A stretch of DNA of 64,000 nt, taken from CAZJAH01 sp964544155 (GTDB lineage Bacteria > Bacteroidota > Ignavibacteria > Kapaibacteriales > UBA2268). Below are positions 18,817 to 29,541 of this stretch, piece after piece (the stretch's first letter is position 1; each line of letters begins with the position of its first letter). Where the stretch lies: assembly GCA_964544155.1 (NCBI GenBank), contig CAZJAH010000004.1, positions 62,001-126,000 on the forward strand. Direction: 5' to 3'. A program made the translations under genes and the position numbers. The notes under the pieces were generated by a model. It was given only the letters and a program-made list of their open reading frames with translations. It had not been told where the DNA came from and did no database searches.

Positions 18817-21800
18817 TTGAGCGGCAGTTTTTATATAATATTCTCAAAGCTGTTATTATGGGCTTTGCTTATTACTCTCAGCAGTAATTTTCTCTACTCA
18901 CAGGATGAAAGCCTGTTCCGCGTAGATGAATCACTATTTGATGGCGATACTGTCAGGCAAACCAGGCTTCGCTTCTTAAAAGCTCCTGATATCAAAAGGC
19001 TCGATCCGGGATATAGATTCGATAATAAGCGAATACCTCCGGGATATGAACGAAATTATGCAATCGATACAGCCAAAGGTACTTACCACTTTAGCGAACA
19101 AATAGAAGGCATAGATATTACGCCTGAATATGAGATTGGGCTGAATGAGTATCTCTTAAAGAGGAAAGAGCAGATCCAGGAGCAAACCTGGGATTCACTC
19201 ATTACAAGATATGATATCAAGAAAGCTCTCTCCGGGGGAGATCTGGCGCGGCTTATGGCGCAGTCAACCGGCCTTACGATTCCTCTGCCGCCAAACCCGC
19301 TTATGGGCATTTTCGGCAAGCCTGAGATAAGCATCAATGTTAACGGTGAAGTTAACCTCAGAGTGGGCTGGCGATGGGATTCGCAAAATCTGGGTACTGT
19401 ATCGGCTTTCGGCCAGACTCAGTCTTCGCCTTTGTTCCATCAGGATATAAGGGTGCAGGTAAACGGCCGTATAGGCGATAAACTCAAGCTGAATACCGAC
19501 TGGAACACCAGAAGGACATTTGACTATGATAATAAATTCAAAGTCGGTTATGAAGGCTACGACGACGATATAATTAAACTTGTGGAAGTTGGCAACGTTT
19601 CTCTACCGCTAAATTCTTCACTTATCGGGGGCGGACAGGCGCTTTTCGGGGTAAGAGCAGATTTTCAGTTCGGGCCGCTTTTCCTGAAAACACTTTTCTC
19701 GCAAAGAAGAGGGCAAAGAAAATTCGTTGATGTCAGGGGCGGGGTCAGCAAGCAGCAGTTCTCCATAAGAGCTTATGACTGGTCTAAAAACCACTTTTTC
19801 CTCGATCTTTCTTACAAAGATGTTTATAAGGAATATTTCCAGTATTCTACACCTGTAACACCTTCATCAAGGCTGGCGGATTCGTTAAGGATAGGCAGAA
19901 TCGAAGTCTGGGAAGCGCAGGTTGACCAGAAAAACCCCCACCAATCAGCATCCGTTGCGATTGCCGACCTGCGCGGCGTACGAAGGGAAATGGATGAGAA
20001 CTACGGGCCGGCTGAAAAAAATGCTACCATAGAAACCGGAAGGGTTGCCCGCGGTAATTTCATTAGGCTCGATTCAATGCGCTATGATGTTGACTATAAC
20101 CTTGGCACCCTTACCATAGAAAACCTTAGGCCGGACAGGTACTATGCCGTAAGTTATAAGATAGAAGGCGCCACCGACGATAACATTGATGATGTATATT
20201 TCGGAACATTTGCCAATGAAATTGGCCGGGGCGATACGCTCTTGCTTAAACTTGTATATCATCCTAATATGCAGCCCGGATTCGGCGTTCTTTGGGACAG
20301 GCAGATGAAAAACATTTACTCCATAAACGCATCGAACGTAAATATTAATGAAACAAGTGTCAATCTCTGGTATATCAGGCAGTCTAATGATTCGACGGAT
20401 GTTCTCGAAGGTGCTCCCGATAAGCTGGTAACTATATTCGGTGTCGACCAGGTGAATAATTCAACAGGTAATGCCCCTCCTGACGGAGTATTTGATTTAA
20501 AGCCCCCATTTTTTAATCCAATAACGGGCGAAATCACTTTTCCCCATCCGGAACCTTTTGACTCTCTTTTGATAGAGTATTTTACAGAGCTTGGCAATCC
20601 CGAGCTTGCAAACCAATACAGGTTTCCTGATGTTTATGATACTACTTACGATATTGCAGCCAGAAATACATCAAGGGACAGGTTCGTAATATCCGGCGAA
20701 GTATCGGGACGTCAGACCAACAGGATATCGCTCGGATCCTTCAATCTTTCTCCGGGAAGCGTAAGGGTAACTCTGGACGGCGTGCCATTAAGAGAGTTTG
20801 AAGATTACATTGTGGATTATTACTCAGGGACTTTGACCCTAAGAAATCCCAGGGCTACACTGCCAAACGCGAATCTCAAGATAGAATACGAACAGCAGGA
20901 CATATTTAATATTTCGACCCGTACCCTGATGGGCCTGCGGGCTGATTATAATATATTAAAATCGCGGCACGCTAATGCCGGATTAGGCATGACTCTAATG
21001 CACTATGACCAGTCGGCGCTCATAGATAGGGTAAGGCTGGGCGAAGAGCCGGTATCGAATACCATGCTAGGATTCGACGGTACATTTAACTGGGATACAC
21101 CCTGGCTCACTAAATTGATAGACTTGCTGCCTTTTTACGACACAAAGGCCAAATCATCTATCACGGCAAGAGCCGAATGGGCGCTGATGCTCCCGAATCC
21201 GAATAAAAGAACATCCGAGATAAGCTCCGATCAAGGCGAATCTGTTGTTTACATAGATGATTTCGAAGGAGCGCAAAGATATATTTCCCTCGGGCTTAAC
21301 GCCACACAGTGGCAGCATTCATCGCAGCCTACCGATACAACATTATGGCCCAACGCGGAGGACGCTTCCTTATACAGAGGTAAGCTCTTCTGGTACCAGT
21401 ATTTTATTCCGAGGGTCAGGCTGCGTGATGTTTATCCAAATAATAAAACATACCAGACAGGTAATCAAAACATCAATCCGCTCGAGATCACTTTCGACCC
21501 GGATCGTCGCGGTATATATAACAGGAATTTTGAATATCTGGAAGAAGACCATCCGGGATATCAGGAAGGAAGTCCTGTATTTTCTCAGCAGCCTGAAAAC
21601 AGGCGAAAGATCTGGGGCGGTATGATGAGGCTCTTTTCGGCCTTTAATACCAATTTCGATACAGAAAATATCGAGTTTGTTGAGATCATGCTTAAAATAA
21701 ATCAATGGGAACCCGGCAATACCAAGATGTTTGTGGATATAGGGCAGATCAGCGAAGATATTATTCCCAATAACTCACTCGATACAGAAGATGGAATTAC

Positions 21801-24800
21801 CGAGGATAATACTTATCCGAATAATATTATCGATGCCGGCGAAGATAGAGGTATAGATGCGATACTTGATAATGTGGAAAAGGAAACCTATCCTGAGCCG
21901 CTTAACCTTGAAGATGATCCCGCGAGGGATAATTATGCATTTGATTTTTATAAAGATGACAGAGAACGCGATGAAAATGATTTTGTAAATTATAATAATT
22001 TTGAAGGTAATTCTACAATTTCGGAATTAGGCCAGTTTCCGGATACAGAAATACTTAACAAAAGTAACGGTCAGTCCATATCACTCGCTAATGATTATTT
22101 TGTTTATGAAATAAATCTTGAGCCCGATCCGAATATCAACACACAGATAGTCGGCGGGAACCCTGATAAGGGCTGGTTTCTATATAGGATTCCCATCAGG
22201 AAACCCAGCTACAGGGTGGGTAATCCCCTGTTTTCACATATTCAATATGTAAGAGTAAGGTTCCAGGGCGGTATCTTCCGCGGGCAGATCGCCGATTGGC
22301 GGCTTGTCGGCTCGCAATGGCAGAGAATAAGCAATTTCCAAAATGTACCCCCTGATGACAGCGTACTGTCTTTGGCTTTTGTCAATCTGTGGGAAAACGC
22401 CGGCCCGCCCGATTTTTATGAAATGCCTCCGGGAGTAAGTGCCCCCAGGCAGCTTAATAATCCCGACCCAACGCAGGATATAAGGATGAATGAGCAGTCT
22501 CTTGCCATCAGCGTGAAAAATTTAAAACCCAGTGAGGAGAGAATGGCAACGAGAATTTTCAGGCCTCTAGACTTATTCTTTTACAAAAAACTTAAGTTTT
22601 TTATACACGGGGACGGCACAATGCCTGGAAGCGTAATGCCGGGAGCAAAACCCCAGGCGTATGCCTTCGTAAGATTCGGTATCGATTCCAGCAACTATTA
22701 CGAATACCGCAGGCCGCTAATCAGAGGATGGCAGGATATTTCTATCGACCTTGCTAAATTAACTTCAATAAAGCAGATTAGGGATACTTCCAATTTGTTT
22801 GAAAGGCAAATTATCGGAATTGAAGGCGACGATCTCGGATATTTCGCGATCAAAGGCAGCCCTATACTTACCAGAGTACAGTTCTTCGGATTTGGTATAG
22901 CCAACGAATCCGAAAATTTCCAGGAACTCGAGGCTACAATGTGGGTAAACGAATTAAGGCTGGTGGAAGCTGAAGACGGCGCTGATTGGGCAGGCGTCGC
23001 CAGCGTTGATATGCAGCTTGCAGATATTGGTTCTATTAACGCCAGCTTCAGGAATTCTCAACCTAATTTCCACAGCCTGGAAGAACGCTTTGGTAATAGA
23101 AAAACCACTACCGACTGGTCTGTATCCATGCAGGGCAATCTTGATAAATTCGCGCCTAAATCGTTCCAGTCAATGAAACTGCCAATCAATTATACACATA
23201 CCGAGTTTATGGAAGACCCGGAATTTGTCGCCAATAGTGATGTTAATATTGAAGAAGCCGCGAACGCGGCTTACAGACAGGCTTATGACAGAGCCATAGA
23301 TAATGGCGCGAGCCCCGATGAAGCAGACAGAATAGGTGACCTGGCAAGGGAGGAAATACTCATGAGCTCTCAAACTATGAAAGTGCAGGACAGCTGGGCT
23401 ATGACCGGTGTTAAACTCGGCCTTCCGATTAAGAACTGGTTAATAGATGACACTTTTAATAAAATAACCATCGGCTATTCTTACTCGCAGGAGTACGAAC
23501 GGTCTTATCTGTATGAAAAACGCTTCAACTGGATGTGGAGGCTGACTTTAGAGTATTCTGTTCCTATTTCGGAATTATTAACCCTTAAACCTCTCGGCTG
23601 GGCGGAAAATGTTCCCATACTCGGCACTTACAGCGGGCTTAAGCTGAACTTCCTGCCAAACAACTTCTCGGCCGGGCTTAACATGACCCGTAGAAGGCAA
23701 ACCGAGAAATCGCGTTACCTGGACTTTGCCAGCCCTGTGATACGCGACTTTACAGCTAACAGAACAGCCCAGATACAATGGAAATTATCTGAAGGCGGAT
23801 TTCTTAACCCGGCGTTCGATTATACCATGAATTCGTATAGCACATTGGTACCCTTTGAATTTGATGAAAACGGAATGCAGAGAACCGGTAGTGAAATAGC
23901 CAATGCCATATTTTTTAATGACGGGCAGCTAATTGATTTCGGAAAAAACACACAGCATACACAAACTGTTAACATTAATCTTCAGCCAAGAATACCGGAT
24001 GTTGGCGGCATTAATAATTACCTGGATATTACCGGTTCATTTAATACCACATATAATTGGCAGGACCCCCTGCAGCCGGATCCGAGGATCAGGGATGTTG
24101 CCAAAAATGCCAGCTGGAATAATTCGATCCGTTTTAATGCCGGGCTTAGACTTAAGAGCATGGCTGACAACTGGTTCGGTGTGCAGCCGCCTCCAAGGCG
24201 GCCTGGTATGGGCAGAGGCAGGCAGGCCGAGCCTGACACAGCAAAAAGTGCTGAGTCTAAAAGCTTCACTGAATCGCTGGGGCTGGGATTAAAAACAATT
24301 TTCCTGGATTGGGAAAAACTTGATTTCATCTTCAATCAGACTAATTCTTCCATGAATCCCGGCGTATTCGGGGGTAACGGCCTGACAAACTTCTGGGGAC
24401 GCGGAATGACTTTCCGCGAAAGCCAAAATACTTACGGGCCGAGTTTTGCGTATCAATTAGGGCTTATATCCAATCCGCACGGTGGTTTTAATTTCGTTCC
24501 TTCGGGGAGCTTCCCATGGTTTGCTTTTGATTCATATACCGGGCTTAGGCCGCCAAACGCAGTTATGCAGGATAATTATTCCCAGCAGACTACTTTTGAG
24601 ATAAAGACTACAAGGCAGCTTTGGGAGGGAGCGGACCTCGACTTAAACTGGTCGACCTCGCTGGGATACAGCCGCGATCAGACTGTCGTTACCGATGAAT
24701 TCGGTGTACCGACATTTAAGAATATCATCGCAATGGAAAACCTGAACAGGACCTTTATTATGATGCCAACGATATTCGGATTCAACGTTTTCAATAATAC

Positions 24801-25623
24801 TATTGACAATGTTGTTAATATTTTCGAAGATAGAAGTACTGAGGTAGATTCCCTCAACGAAGTTCAGTATAACAGGGATTTGCAGCGTACACTCTCAGGA
24901 GCATTCTATGACGGGCTGGAAGCATTCTCAATATTCGGAGGCTCGGCAGGCAGGTTCCTTCCAGCCATTAACTGGGCTATCCGGTGGGAAGGGCTTGAAG
25001 AATGGGAACTGTGGCAGGGGCTCATCAAACGCATGTCGGTTGAACATTCATATGTATCAACTTACCAGGAGAACGTGGAAATAACTGATGACGGCAGGTC
25101 GGTTCAAAGTCAGATGGCACAGTACGGTTTCCAGCCATTTGTCGGCGTGACAGCTACTTTCGATGATGATAAACTCGACGGCAATCTTACGGCTAACTTC
25201 AGGATTGCAACACAATCATCATTTACGCTTAATTCCGCGGCGAGATCGACTATATCGCGGCAGAGTACCACAGAGATCACTGGACAGGCTGCTTATACCA
25301 TGAAAGGCTTTGAGTTCCCCTTATTCGGGCTGATCCTGGAGAATGATTTCGAGCTAAGCTTTATGGCTACTTACAAAAACAATGACAGAGCAACTTATGA
25401 CCTGCTTAACAGGGATACTTTCAACAATAATGAAGGCCAGACACTCGACGGCAATACACAAATCATTCTCGAGCCAAGAGCTAGATACTCCATGAGCAAC
25501 AGGGTTACGGCTTCGTTCTTTGTACGCTATGAAGGAACCTTCACCGAAGGAGCTGCTCAGCCCGGCTTCCATACTACCCAGGTAGGCCTGGATATCAGGA
25601 TATCAATCGCCGGCGGCAGATAA
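18817..25623 (+). CDS. sprA: SprA, type IX secretion system outer-membrane translocon
   Basis: A 2268-residue outer-membrane protein, the expected size of SprA/Sov, the very large beta-barrel through which T9SS cargo leaves the cell. It has an N-terminal signal peptide (~1-29, ending 'NFLYSQ') and a beta-rich body with alternating aromatic strands throughout, including repeated 'GxvSLPLNSSLIGGGQALFG'-type segments near 265. It ends in an aromatic strand 'GLDIRISIAGGR'. The start is TTG at 18817: an in-frame TAA precedes it immediately and no later start leaves a usable signal peptide. There is no Shine-Dalgarno. Other T9SS core genes (gldKLMN, porV) are not in the window. The C-terminal sorting domains on nearby proteins identify its substrates. 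Confidence 0.93.
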   Translation: MSGSFYIIFSKLLLWALLITLSSNFLYSQDESLFRVDESLFDGDTVRQTRLRFLKAPDIKRLDPGYRFDNKRIPPGYERNYAIDTAKGTYHFSEQIEGIDITPEYEIGLNEYLLKRKEQIQEQTWDSLITRYDIKKALSGGDLARLMAQSTGLTIPLPPNPLMGIFGKPEISINVNGEVNLRVGWRWDSQNLGTVSAFGQTQSSPLFHQDIRVQVNGRIGDKLKLNTDWNTRRTFDYDNKFKVGYEGYDDDIIKLVEVGNVSLPLNSSLIGGGQALFGVRADFQFGPLFLKTLFSQRRGQRKFVDVRGGVSKQQFSIRAYDWSKNHFFLDLSYKDVYKEYFQYSTPVTPSSRLADSLRIGRIEVWEAQVDQKNPHQSASVAIADLRGVRREMDENYGPAEKNATIETGRVARGNFIRLDSMRYDVDYNLGTLTIENLRPDRYYAVSYKIEGATDDNIDDVYFGTFANEIGRGDTLLLKLVYHPNMQPGFGVLWDRQMKNIYSINASNVNINETSVNLWYIRQSNDSTDVLEGAPDKLVTIFGVDQVNNSTGNAPPDGVFDLKPPFFNPITGEITFPHPEPFDSLLIEYFTELGNPELANQYRFPDVYDTTYDIAARNTSRDRFVISGEVSGRQTNRISLGSFNLSPGSVRVTLDGVPLREFEDYIVDYYSGTLTLRNPRATLPNANLKIEYEQQDIFNISTRTLMGLRADYNILKSRHANAGLGMTLMHYDQSALIDRVRLGEEPVSNTMLGFDGTFNWDTPWLTKLIDLLPFYDTKAKSSITARAEWALMLPNPNKRTSEISSDQGESVVYIDDFEGAQRYISLGLNATQWQHSSQPTDTTLWPNAEDASLYRGKLFWYQYFIPRVRLRDVYPNNKTYQTGNQNINPLEITFDPDRRGIYNRNFEYLEEDHPGYQEGSPVFSQQPENRRKIWGGMMRLFSAFNTNFDTENIEFVEIMLKINQWEPGNTKMFVDIGQISEDIIPNNSLDTEDGITEDNTYPNNIIDAGEDRGIDAILDNVEKETYPEPLNLEDDPARDNYAFDFYKDDRERDENDFVNYNNFEGNSTISELGQFPDTEILNKSNGQSISLANDYFVYEINLEPDPNINTQIVGGNPDKGWFLYRIPIRKPSYRVGNPLFSHIQYVRVRFQGGIFRGQIADWRLVGSQWQRISNFQNVPPDDSVLSLAFVNLWENAGPPDFYEMPPGVSAPRQLNNPDPTQDIRMNEQSLAISVKNLKPSEERMATRIFRPLDLFFYKKLKFFIHGDGTMPGSVMPGAKPQAYAFVRFGIDSSNYYEYRRPLIRGWQDISIDLAKLTSIKQIRDTSNLFERQIIGIEGDDLGYFAIKGSPILTRVQFFGFGIANESENFQELEATMWVNELRLVEAEDGADWAGVASVDMQLADIGSINASFRNSQPNFHSLEERFGNRKTTTDWSVSMQGNLDKFAPKSFQSMKLPINYTHTEFMEDPEFVANSDVNIEEAANAAYRQAYDRAIDNGASPDEADRIGDLAREEILMSSQTMKVQDSWAMTGVKLGLPIKNWLIDDTFNKITIGYSYSQEYERSYLYEKRFNWMWRLTLEYSVPISELLTLKPLGWAENVPILGTYSGLKLNFLPNNFSAGLNMTRRRQTEKSRYLDFASPVIRDFTANRTAQIQWKLSEGGFLNPAFDYTMNSYSTLVPFEFDENGMQRTGSEIANAIFFNDGQLIDFGKNTQHTQTVNINLQPRIPDVGGINNYLDITGSFNTTYNWQDPLQPDPRIRDVAKNASWNNSIRFNAGLRLKSMADNWFGVQPPPRRPGMGRGRQAEPDTAKSAESKSFTESLGLGLKTIFLDWEKLDFIFNQTNSSMNPGVFGGNGLTNFWGRGMTFRESQNTYGPSFAYQLGLISNPHGGFNFVPSGSFPWFAFDSYTGLRPPNAVMQDNYSQQTTFEIKTTRQLWEGADLDLNWSTSLGYSRDQTVVTDEFGVPTFKNIIAMENLNRTFIMMPTIFGFNVFNNTIDNVVNIFEDRSTEVDSLNEVQYNRDLQRTLSGAFYDGLEAFSIFGGSAGRFLPAINWAIRWEGLEEWELWQGLIKRMSVEHSYVSTYQENVEITDDGRSVQSQMAQYGFQPFVGVTATFDDDKLDGNLTANFRIATQSSFTLNSAARSTISRQSTTEITGQAAYTMKGFEFPLFGLILENDFELSFMATYKNNDRATYDLLNRDTFNNNEGQTLDGNTQIILEPRARYSMSNRVTASFFVRYEGTFTEGAAQPGFHTTQVGLDIRISIAGGR

Positions 25624-25746
25624 TACCTGTATTCTATTAATAAAATTGTTGAAAATACGTAAAAATTATCTCGTTATATTAAAATATAGTCATTATTAAT
25701 CCCTCGATTAATTTTCACATAAAAAATTTATTTGTTAGATTTTTTT

Positions 25747-26274
25747 ATGAAGAGTTTTTCAATGAAATACTTATTTATTCTCCTTTGTGCCATGCTCTTT
25801 GTATCATGCGGTGAGGCAGAGGAAGAGATCAGCGAAGAAATAATCGGCACGCAGAATGTACCCATAGAAGTCACTGCGGCTTTTGGAGAAAAATATCCCG
25901 GAGCAAAAGATACTGAATGGGCAAAAGAAGAAGAAGGCATCTACGAAGCTGAATTCGAAATGGACGGAAAGGAATATGAAGCCGAATTCGACGCGGCAGG
26001 CACATGGATAAAAACAGAGTGGGAAGAAGAAGTTGAAGAACTCCCCGCTGCCGTTAAAGCATCGCTCGACAGCACTTATCCTGGGCATGAAGTAGAAGAA
26101 GCGGAATTATTCGATTCAGCTGAGTGGGGAATTGCATATGAAGTTAAAATCGAAATGGATACCGAAGGAATAGATGACATAGAAAAATTTGTTATTATCG
26201 GAGAAGACGGTACTATACACCGGGAAAAAAACGAAGACACCAAAGAAACAAAAGATGAACAGGGAGCCTATTAA
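25747..26274 (+). CDS. Acidic PepSY-like predicted lipoprotein
   Basis: About 175 residues. The N-terminus has a short signal ending 'LFVSCG', consistent with a lipoprotein Cys. Two similar repeats follow (~30-95 and ~100-160): 'PIEVTAAFGEKYPGAKDTEWAKE...YEAEFEMDGKEYEAEFD' and 'PAAVKASLDSTYPGHEVEEAE...YEVKIEM', the pattern of PepSY-like/DUF2874 domains. The protein is strongly acidic (long runs of Glu/Asp). Such domains are proposed to inhibit or scaffold extracytoplasmic proteins; the role here is unknown. ATG at 25747 or 25762 could be used; an upstream in-frame TTG (25732) is unlikely. It follows sprA by ~120 bases. Confidence 0.7.
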   Translation: MKSFSMKYLFILLCAMLFVSCGEAEEEISEEIIGTQNVPIEVTAAFGEKYPGAKDTEWAKEEEGIYEAEFEMDGKEYEAEFDAAGTWIKTEWEEEVEELPAAVKASLDSTYPGHEVEEAELFDSAEWGIAYEVKIEMDTEGIDDIEKFVIIGEDGTIHREKNEDTKETKDEQGAY

Positions 26275-26304
26275 GTATCTAAAATTAAGCTGCAATATTA
26301 TAGT

Positions 26305-26330
26305 AAGGGAGGCTCAGGCTTCCCTTTTTT
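26305..26330 (+). terminator. Rho-independent terminator after the PepSY-like gene
   Basis: AAGGGAGGC pairs with GCTTCCCTT (one G-T pair) around a four-base TCAG loop, followed by a T-run to 26330. Confidence 0.8.
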
Positions 26331-26406
26331 ATTAAAATTATTCATTTATTCCATATATTTGAATCTTTATGACTGAATTAGGATGAACATCCGTCAAGAT
26401 TAATAA

Positions 26407-27435
26407 ATGAAAAAAACATTGATATTTCTGCTTTACTTTGTTTGTGCCATGTACGCCTTTTTACTAGGTGTCAGGCAGCCTAATATCGACGGCTACGATA
26501 AAGCCAGGTTCGGCGATATGGTACACGGAGAGGCGCACCGCCCTTATGTGTACAGGGCTTTAATGCCTGCTGTAATTCTTAGTATTGAAAAAGCCCTCCC
26601 GGATAGCGCCGAGCAGAATATCAAATCGCTTATAGCCAAAATATATCCATTTGAAAAAGTTATTGATAAAATGGGCTGGAACCAGGAATATTACATTGAA
26701 TACCTTATCGGGCTGATCCTGATGTTCGCCTGCTTGATGGCATTTATGTACACCATTTCTTATCTGTCCCGGGGATTATTCAAATCCGGCGGGTTTGCTC
26801 ATCATCTGATAGCTGTAGCTTCCATACTCTTGCTGCCGGTGATGTTCCGCTATTACATTTATCCTTATGATTTTCCCACCCTGCTTCTTTTTACTCTTGC
26901 TTTGGCTATGCTTGCCCGCGGCAGGTTTAAGGCTTATATCATTGTATTCATTTTGGCGTCGATCAATAAGGAAACCGCGATTTTACTACCCATGTTATGG
27001 ATGATATATTTCAGGCATAGCAGAAAGCAGGATCCAAAAAAGTATTGGATATCCGCAGGACTGCAACTCGGTATTTTTCTGGTTATCAGATCAATAATCA
27101 TGCTTATATACATGAATAATCCCGGCGTACCGGCAGAATTTAATTTCTTTGAATTCAATTTCCCCTATTTGTTTTCCCCGCATTCCGTGCCCGGCGTGAT
27201 GAGCTTTATCATGCTTGTTATCCTGCTGTTTTACAGATGGAAGGAAAAGCCTAAATTTCTTCGGGAGGCGCTGTTTATGGGGATTCCTTTGCTAGCCCTT
27301 GCCATATTCTGGGGAGTTATTGATGAGCTCCGGATATTCTATGAGATATATCCGGTGCTTGTATTGCTCGCGGCCCATACAATAGCCGGATTAACGGGTT
27401 ACAGGCTTGAAAACCGAATGGCAAACAGGCTTTGA
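26407..27435 (+). CDS. Polytopic membrane protein, possible GT-C-like
   Basis: A 342-residue inner-membrane protein with about eight to nine hydrophobic segments. Conserved-looking soluble motifs are 'HRPYVYRALMP' in the first periplasmic loop (~45-55), a lone 'PYDFPTLL' and 'ASINKETA' (~180). The first and last occur in many uncharacterised bacterial membrane proteins with a GT-C glycosyltransferase-like topology, so lipid-linked sugar transfer is a possible role, inferred only. It stands alone, with a terminator before it and a 375-base gap after. Confidence 0.6.
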   Translation: MKKTLIFLLYFVCAMYAFLLGVRQPNIDGYDKARFGDMVHGEAHRPYVYRALMPAVILSIEKALPDSAEQNIKSLIAKIYPFEKVIDKMGWNQEYYIEYLIGLILMFACLMAFMYTISYLSRGLFKSGGFAHHLIAVASILLLPVMFRYYIYPYDFPTLLLFTLALAMLARGRFKAYIIVFILASINKETAILLPMLWMIYFRHSRKQDPKKYWISAGLQLGIFLVIRSIIMLIYMNNPGVPAEFNFFEFNFPYLFSPHSVPGVMSFIMLVILLFYRWKEKPKFLREALFMGIPLLALAIFWGVIDELRIFYEIYPVLVLLAAHTIAGLTGYRLENRMANRL

Positions 27436-27810
27436 TCAAATCAATATCAGTATTATTAACAAAATAAAAAAAACACTTTTATTCGAAAATAATCCGTATA
27501 TTTAAAATCGGTTTAAAATGATTTACGGAAAACAGTGTAAATCAATGGAGTTCAATATCTGTTAAAGCGTCATATAAGCATTTATATAGCTTTCTGATTA
27601 TCATAAAATGGGGATAATAACAGATGCGAACTACATCAGGGGGCATTAACTCAGAATACTCTGATTTTGTATCGAAAGTGATAATTGGAAAGTTCTTACC
27701 GCTAAAATTCTGTAAGAACCTTAATATTCCTGTGTTATTCAACCGAAATATTTAATAATATTTTTCATTTCCTGTCCCGGAAATAATGAAAAATTAATTT
27801 AAGGTAAAAA
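27436..27810. other. Long leader/intergenic region upstream of the DEAD-box helicase
   Basis: This gap contains no convincing gene. On plus, CCGTA (27494-27498) can pair with TACGG (27524-27528) around a direct repeat of TTTAAAAT. Minus 27542-27742 is a 66-codon open frame beginning at a TTG just after a stop and reading '...FPIITFDTKSEYSELM...', possibly a relic gene tail. Long untranslated leaders are common for cold-induced DEAD-box helicases, so part of this may be 5' UTR. Confidence 0.3.
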
Positions 27811-29448
27811 ATGCCGAATTTTAAAGAAATGGGCCTGGACAGCAGGATTCTTCAGGCCATTGAGGGTCTCGGGTTTATCGAACCGACTCCGATTCAGGAA
27901 CGTACAATACCCTACATCTTAGGATCAGAAAAAGATCTGATCGCGCTCGCTCAAACAGGTACTGGCAAAACAGCGGCCTTCGGACTTCCGCTAATTCATA
28001 ATATCGATGTGTCCTCCAATGATACTCAGGCGCTTATACTATGCCCTACCAGAGAGCTCTGCATGCAAATTTCTAAAGATATAGCCAACTATTCCAGGTT
28101 TAAAACCGGGCTTAAAACGGTTGCCATATATGGCGGTGCGTCTATAGAAGGGCAGATCAGGTCAGTTAAAAAAGGTGTACAAATAATTATCGGTACTCCC
28201 GGAAGAGTGATAGACCTGCTTAACAGAAAGGTAATCGCTCTGGAAAGCATTAAAACTCTTGTGCTTGATGAAGCTGACGAAATGCTGAATATGGGATTTA
28301 AGGAATCTCTGGATACCATACTTTCATCGATACCTTCTAATAAGCAGACACTGCTTTTTTCAGCCACCATGCCTAATGAAATAAGAACTATCGCGAAAAA
28401 ATACATGAATGGCCCGAAAGAAATTTCAATAGATAAAAGGAATGATTCGGCAATAAATGTAATTCATAATTATTATATATCTAAAGCTCATGATAAATAT
28501 GAAACACTTAAAAGAATTGCCGACCTTAATCCCGATGTGTATGGAATAGTATTCTGCCGTACAAGGATGGAAACAAAAAATATTGCTGAAAGACTTATTA
28601 CAGACGGCTATAATGCCGACGCCCTGCATGGCGAACTCTCCCAGATCAGGCGCGATGAGGTTATGAACCGTTTCAGAACCAAGGGCGTGCGTATTCTTGT
28701 AGCCACGGATGTCGCGGCAAGGGGCCTCGATGTAAATGATCTCACCCATGTTATTAATTACAATCTGCCTGATGACCTCGAGCTGTATATTCACAGAAGC
28801 GGTAGAACGGGACGAGCCGGTAAAAGCGGGATATCAGTTTCCATTATTTGCCGGCAAGACTTACATAAAGTCATGCTGATTGAAAAAAGCATTAACAAAA
28901 AATTCGAAAGAAAAAACATCCCTTCAGGAAATGATATTATTGCCGGCAGGATGAATGAACTGATCGACAGAGTAAACATGGCCGACACCACACTTCCGGG
29001 ACTGAATGCCATGATTGAAGCCGCTTCAAATAAACTGGCTGATATCAGTAAGGAAGACCTGCTTAAACGATTTATGGCGCTTGAATTTGAGAAATTCATT
29101 GAATACTATAAAAATTCTGCCGATTTAAATGTCAATACTGATAAATTTGAGCGTCCAGCTAAAAAAAGCCCCGGCAAACGCGGCGATAAATCTATGAAGA
29201 AGGATAAAAACATTAAATTCGCGGTTTTTATGATAAATATCGGCGAAAATAATAATGTATCGGTCAGGCATGTATTAAAGATCATTAACAGGCATCTGCC
29301 GCAGAAAAATGTTGAGATCGGAGATATAAACATTATGAAGAAAAAGACTGTTTTCCAGATTGACAGCCGTTTTACAAAGGTATTTAAAAAATCCTTCAAA
29401 AATGCTGTTTATGACAACATTCCACTGGACCTGCAATCTATGAACTAA
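27811..29448 (+). CDS. deaD: DEAD-box ATP-dependent RNA helicase (DeaD/CsdA type)
   Basis: A 545-residue RNA helicase for ribosome assembly and mRNA unwinding, especially in the cold. Motifs in order: Q-motif 'FIEPTPIQE', motif I 'AQTGTGKTAAF' (~50), Ia 'PTRELC', II 'LDEADEM' (~153), III 'SAT' (~192), IV-VI through 'HRSGRTGRAGKSG' (~330). The C-terminal ~75 residues ('KFAVFMINIGENNNVSVRHVLK...') form a DbpA-type RNA-binding RRM fold preceded by a Lys-rich linker. A Shine-Dalgarno AAGG precedes the ATG. It is followed directly by a strong terminator. Confidence 0.92.
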   Translation: MPNFKEMGLDSRILQAIEGLGFIEPTPIQERTIPYILGSEKDLIALAQTGTGKTAAFGLPLIHNIDVSSNDTQALILCPTRELCMQISKDIANYSRFKTGLKTVAIYGGASIEGQIRSVKKGVQIIIGTPGRVIDLLNRKVIALESIKTLVLDEADEMLNMGFKESLDTILSSIPSNKQTLLFSATMPNEIRTIAKKYMNGPKEISIDKRNDSAINVIHNYYISKAHDKYETLKRIADLNPDVYGIVFCRTRMETKNIAERLITDGYNADALHGELSQIRRDEVMNRFRTKGVRILVATDVAARGLDVNDLTHVINYNLPDDLELYIHRSGRTGRAGKSGISVSIICRQDLHKVMLIEKSINKKFERKNIPSGNDIIAGRMNELIDRVNMADTTLPGLNAMIEAASNKLADISKEDLLKRFMALEFEKFIEYYKNSADLNVNTDKFERPAKKSPGKRGDKSMKKDKNIKFAVFMINIGENNNVSVRHVLKIINRHLPQKNVEIGDINIMKKKTVFQIDSRFTKVFKKSFKNAVYDNIPLDLQSMN

Positions 29449-29473
29449 TATATAAACGCAAAACTATATTGAT

Positions 29474-29505
29474 AAGCCGTGCCACAAAAAAGCACGGCTT
29501 TTTTT
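29474..29505 (+). terminator. Rho-independent terminator after deaD
   Basis: AAGCCGTGC pairs with GCACGGCTT around an eight-base loop, followed by T-run to 29505. Because the arms carry A and T runs on both sides, it could also act on the converging ATPase transcript. Confidence 0.85.
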
Positions 29506-29541
29506 AATCTCATTTTATGGCAGGGCAGCCATAAATATAGT

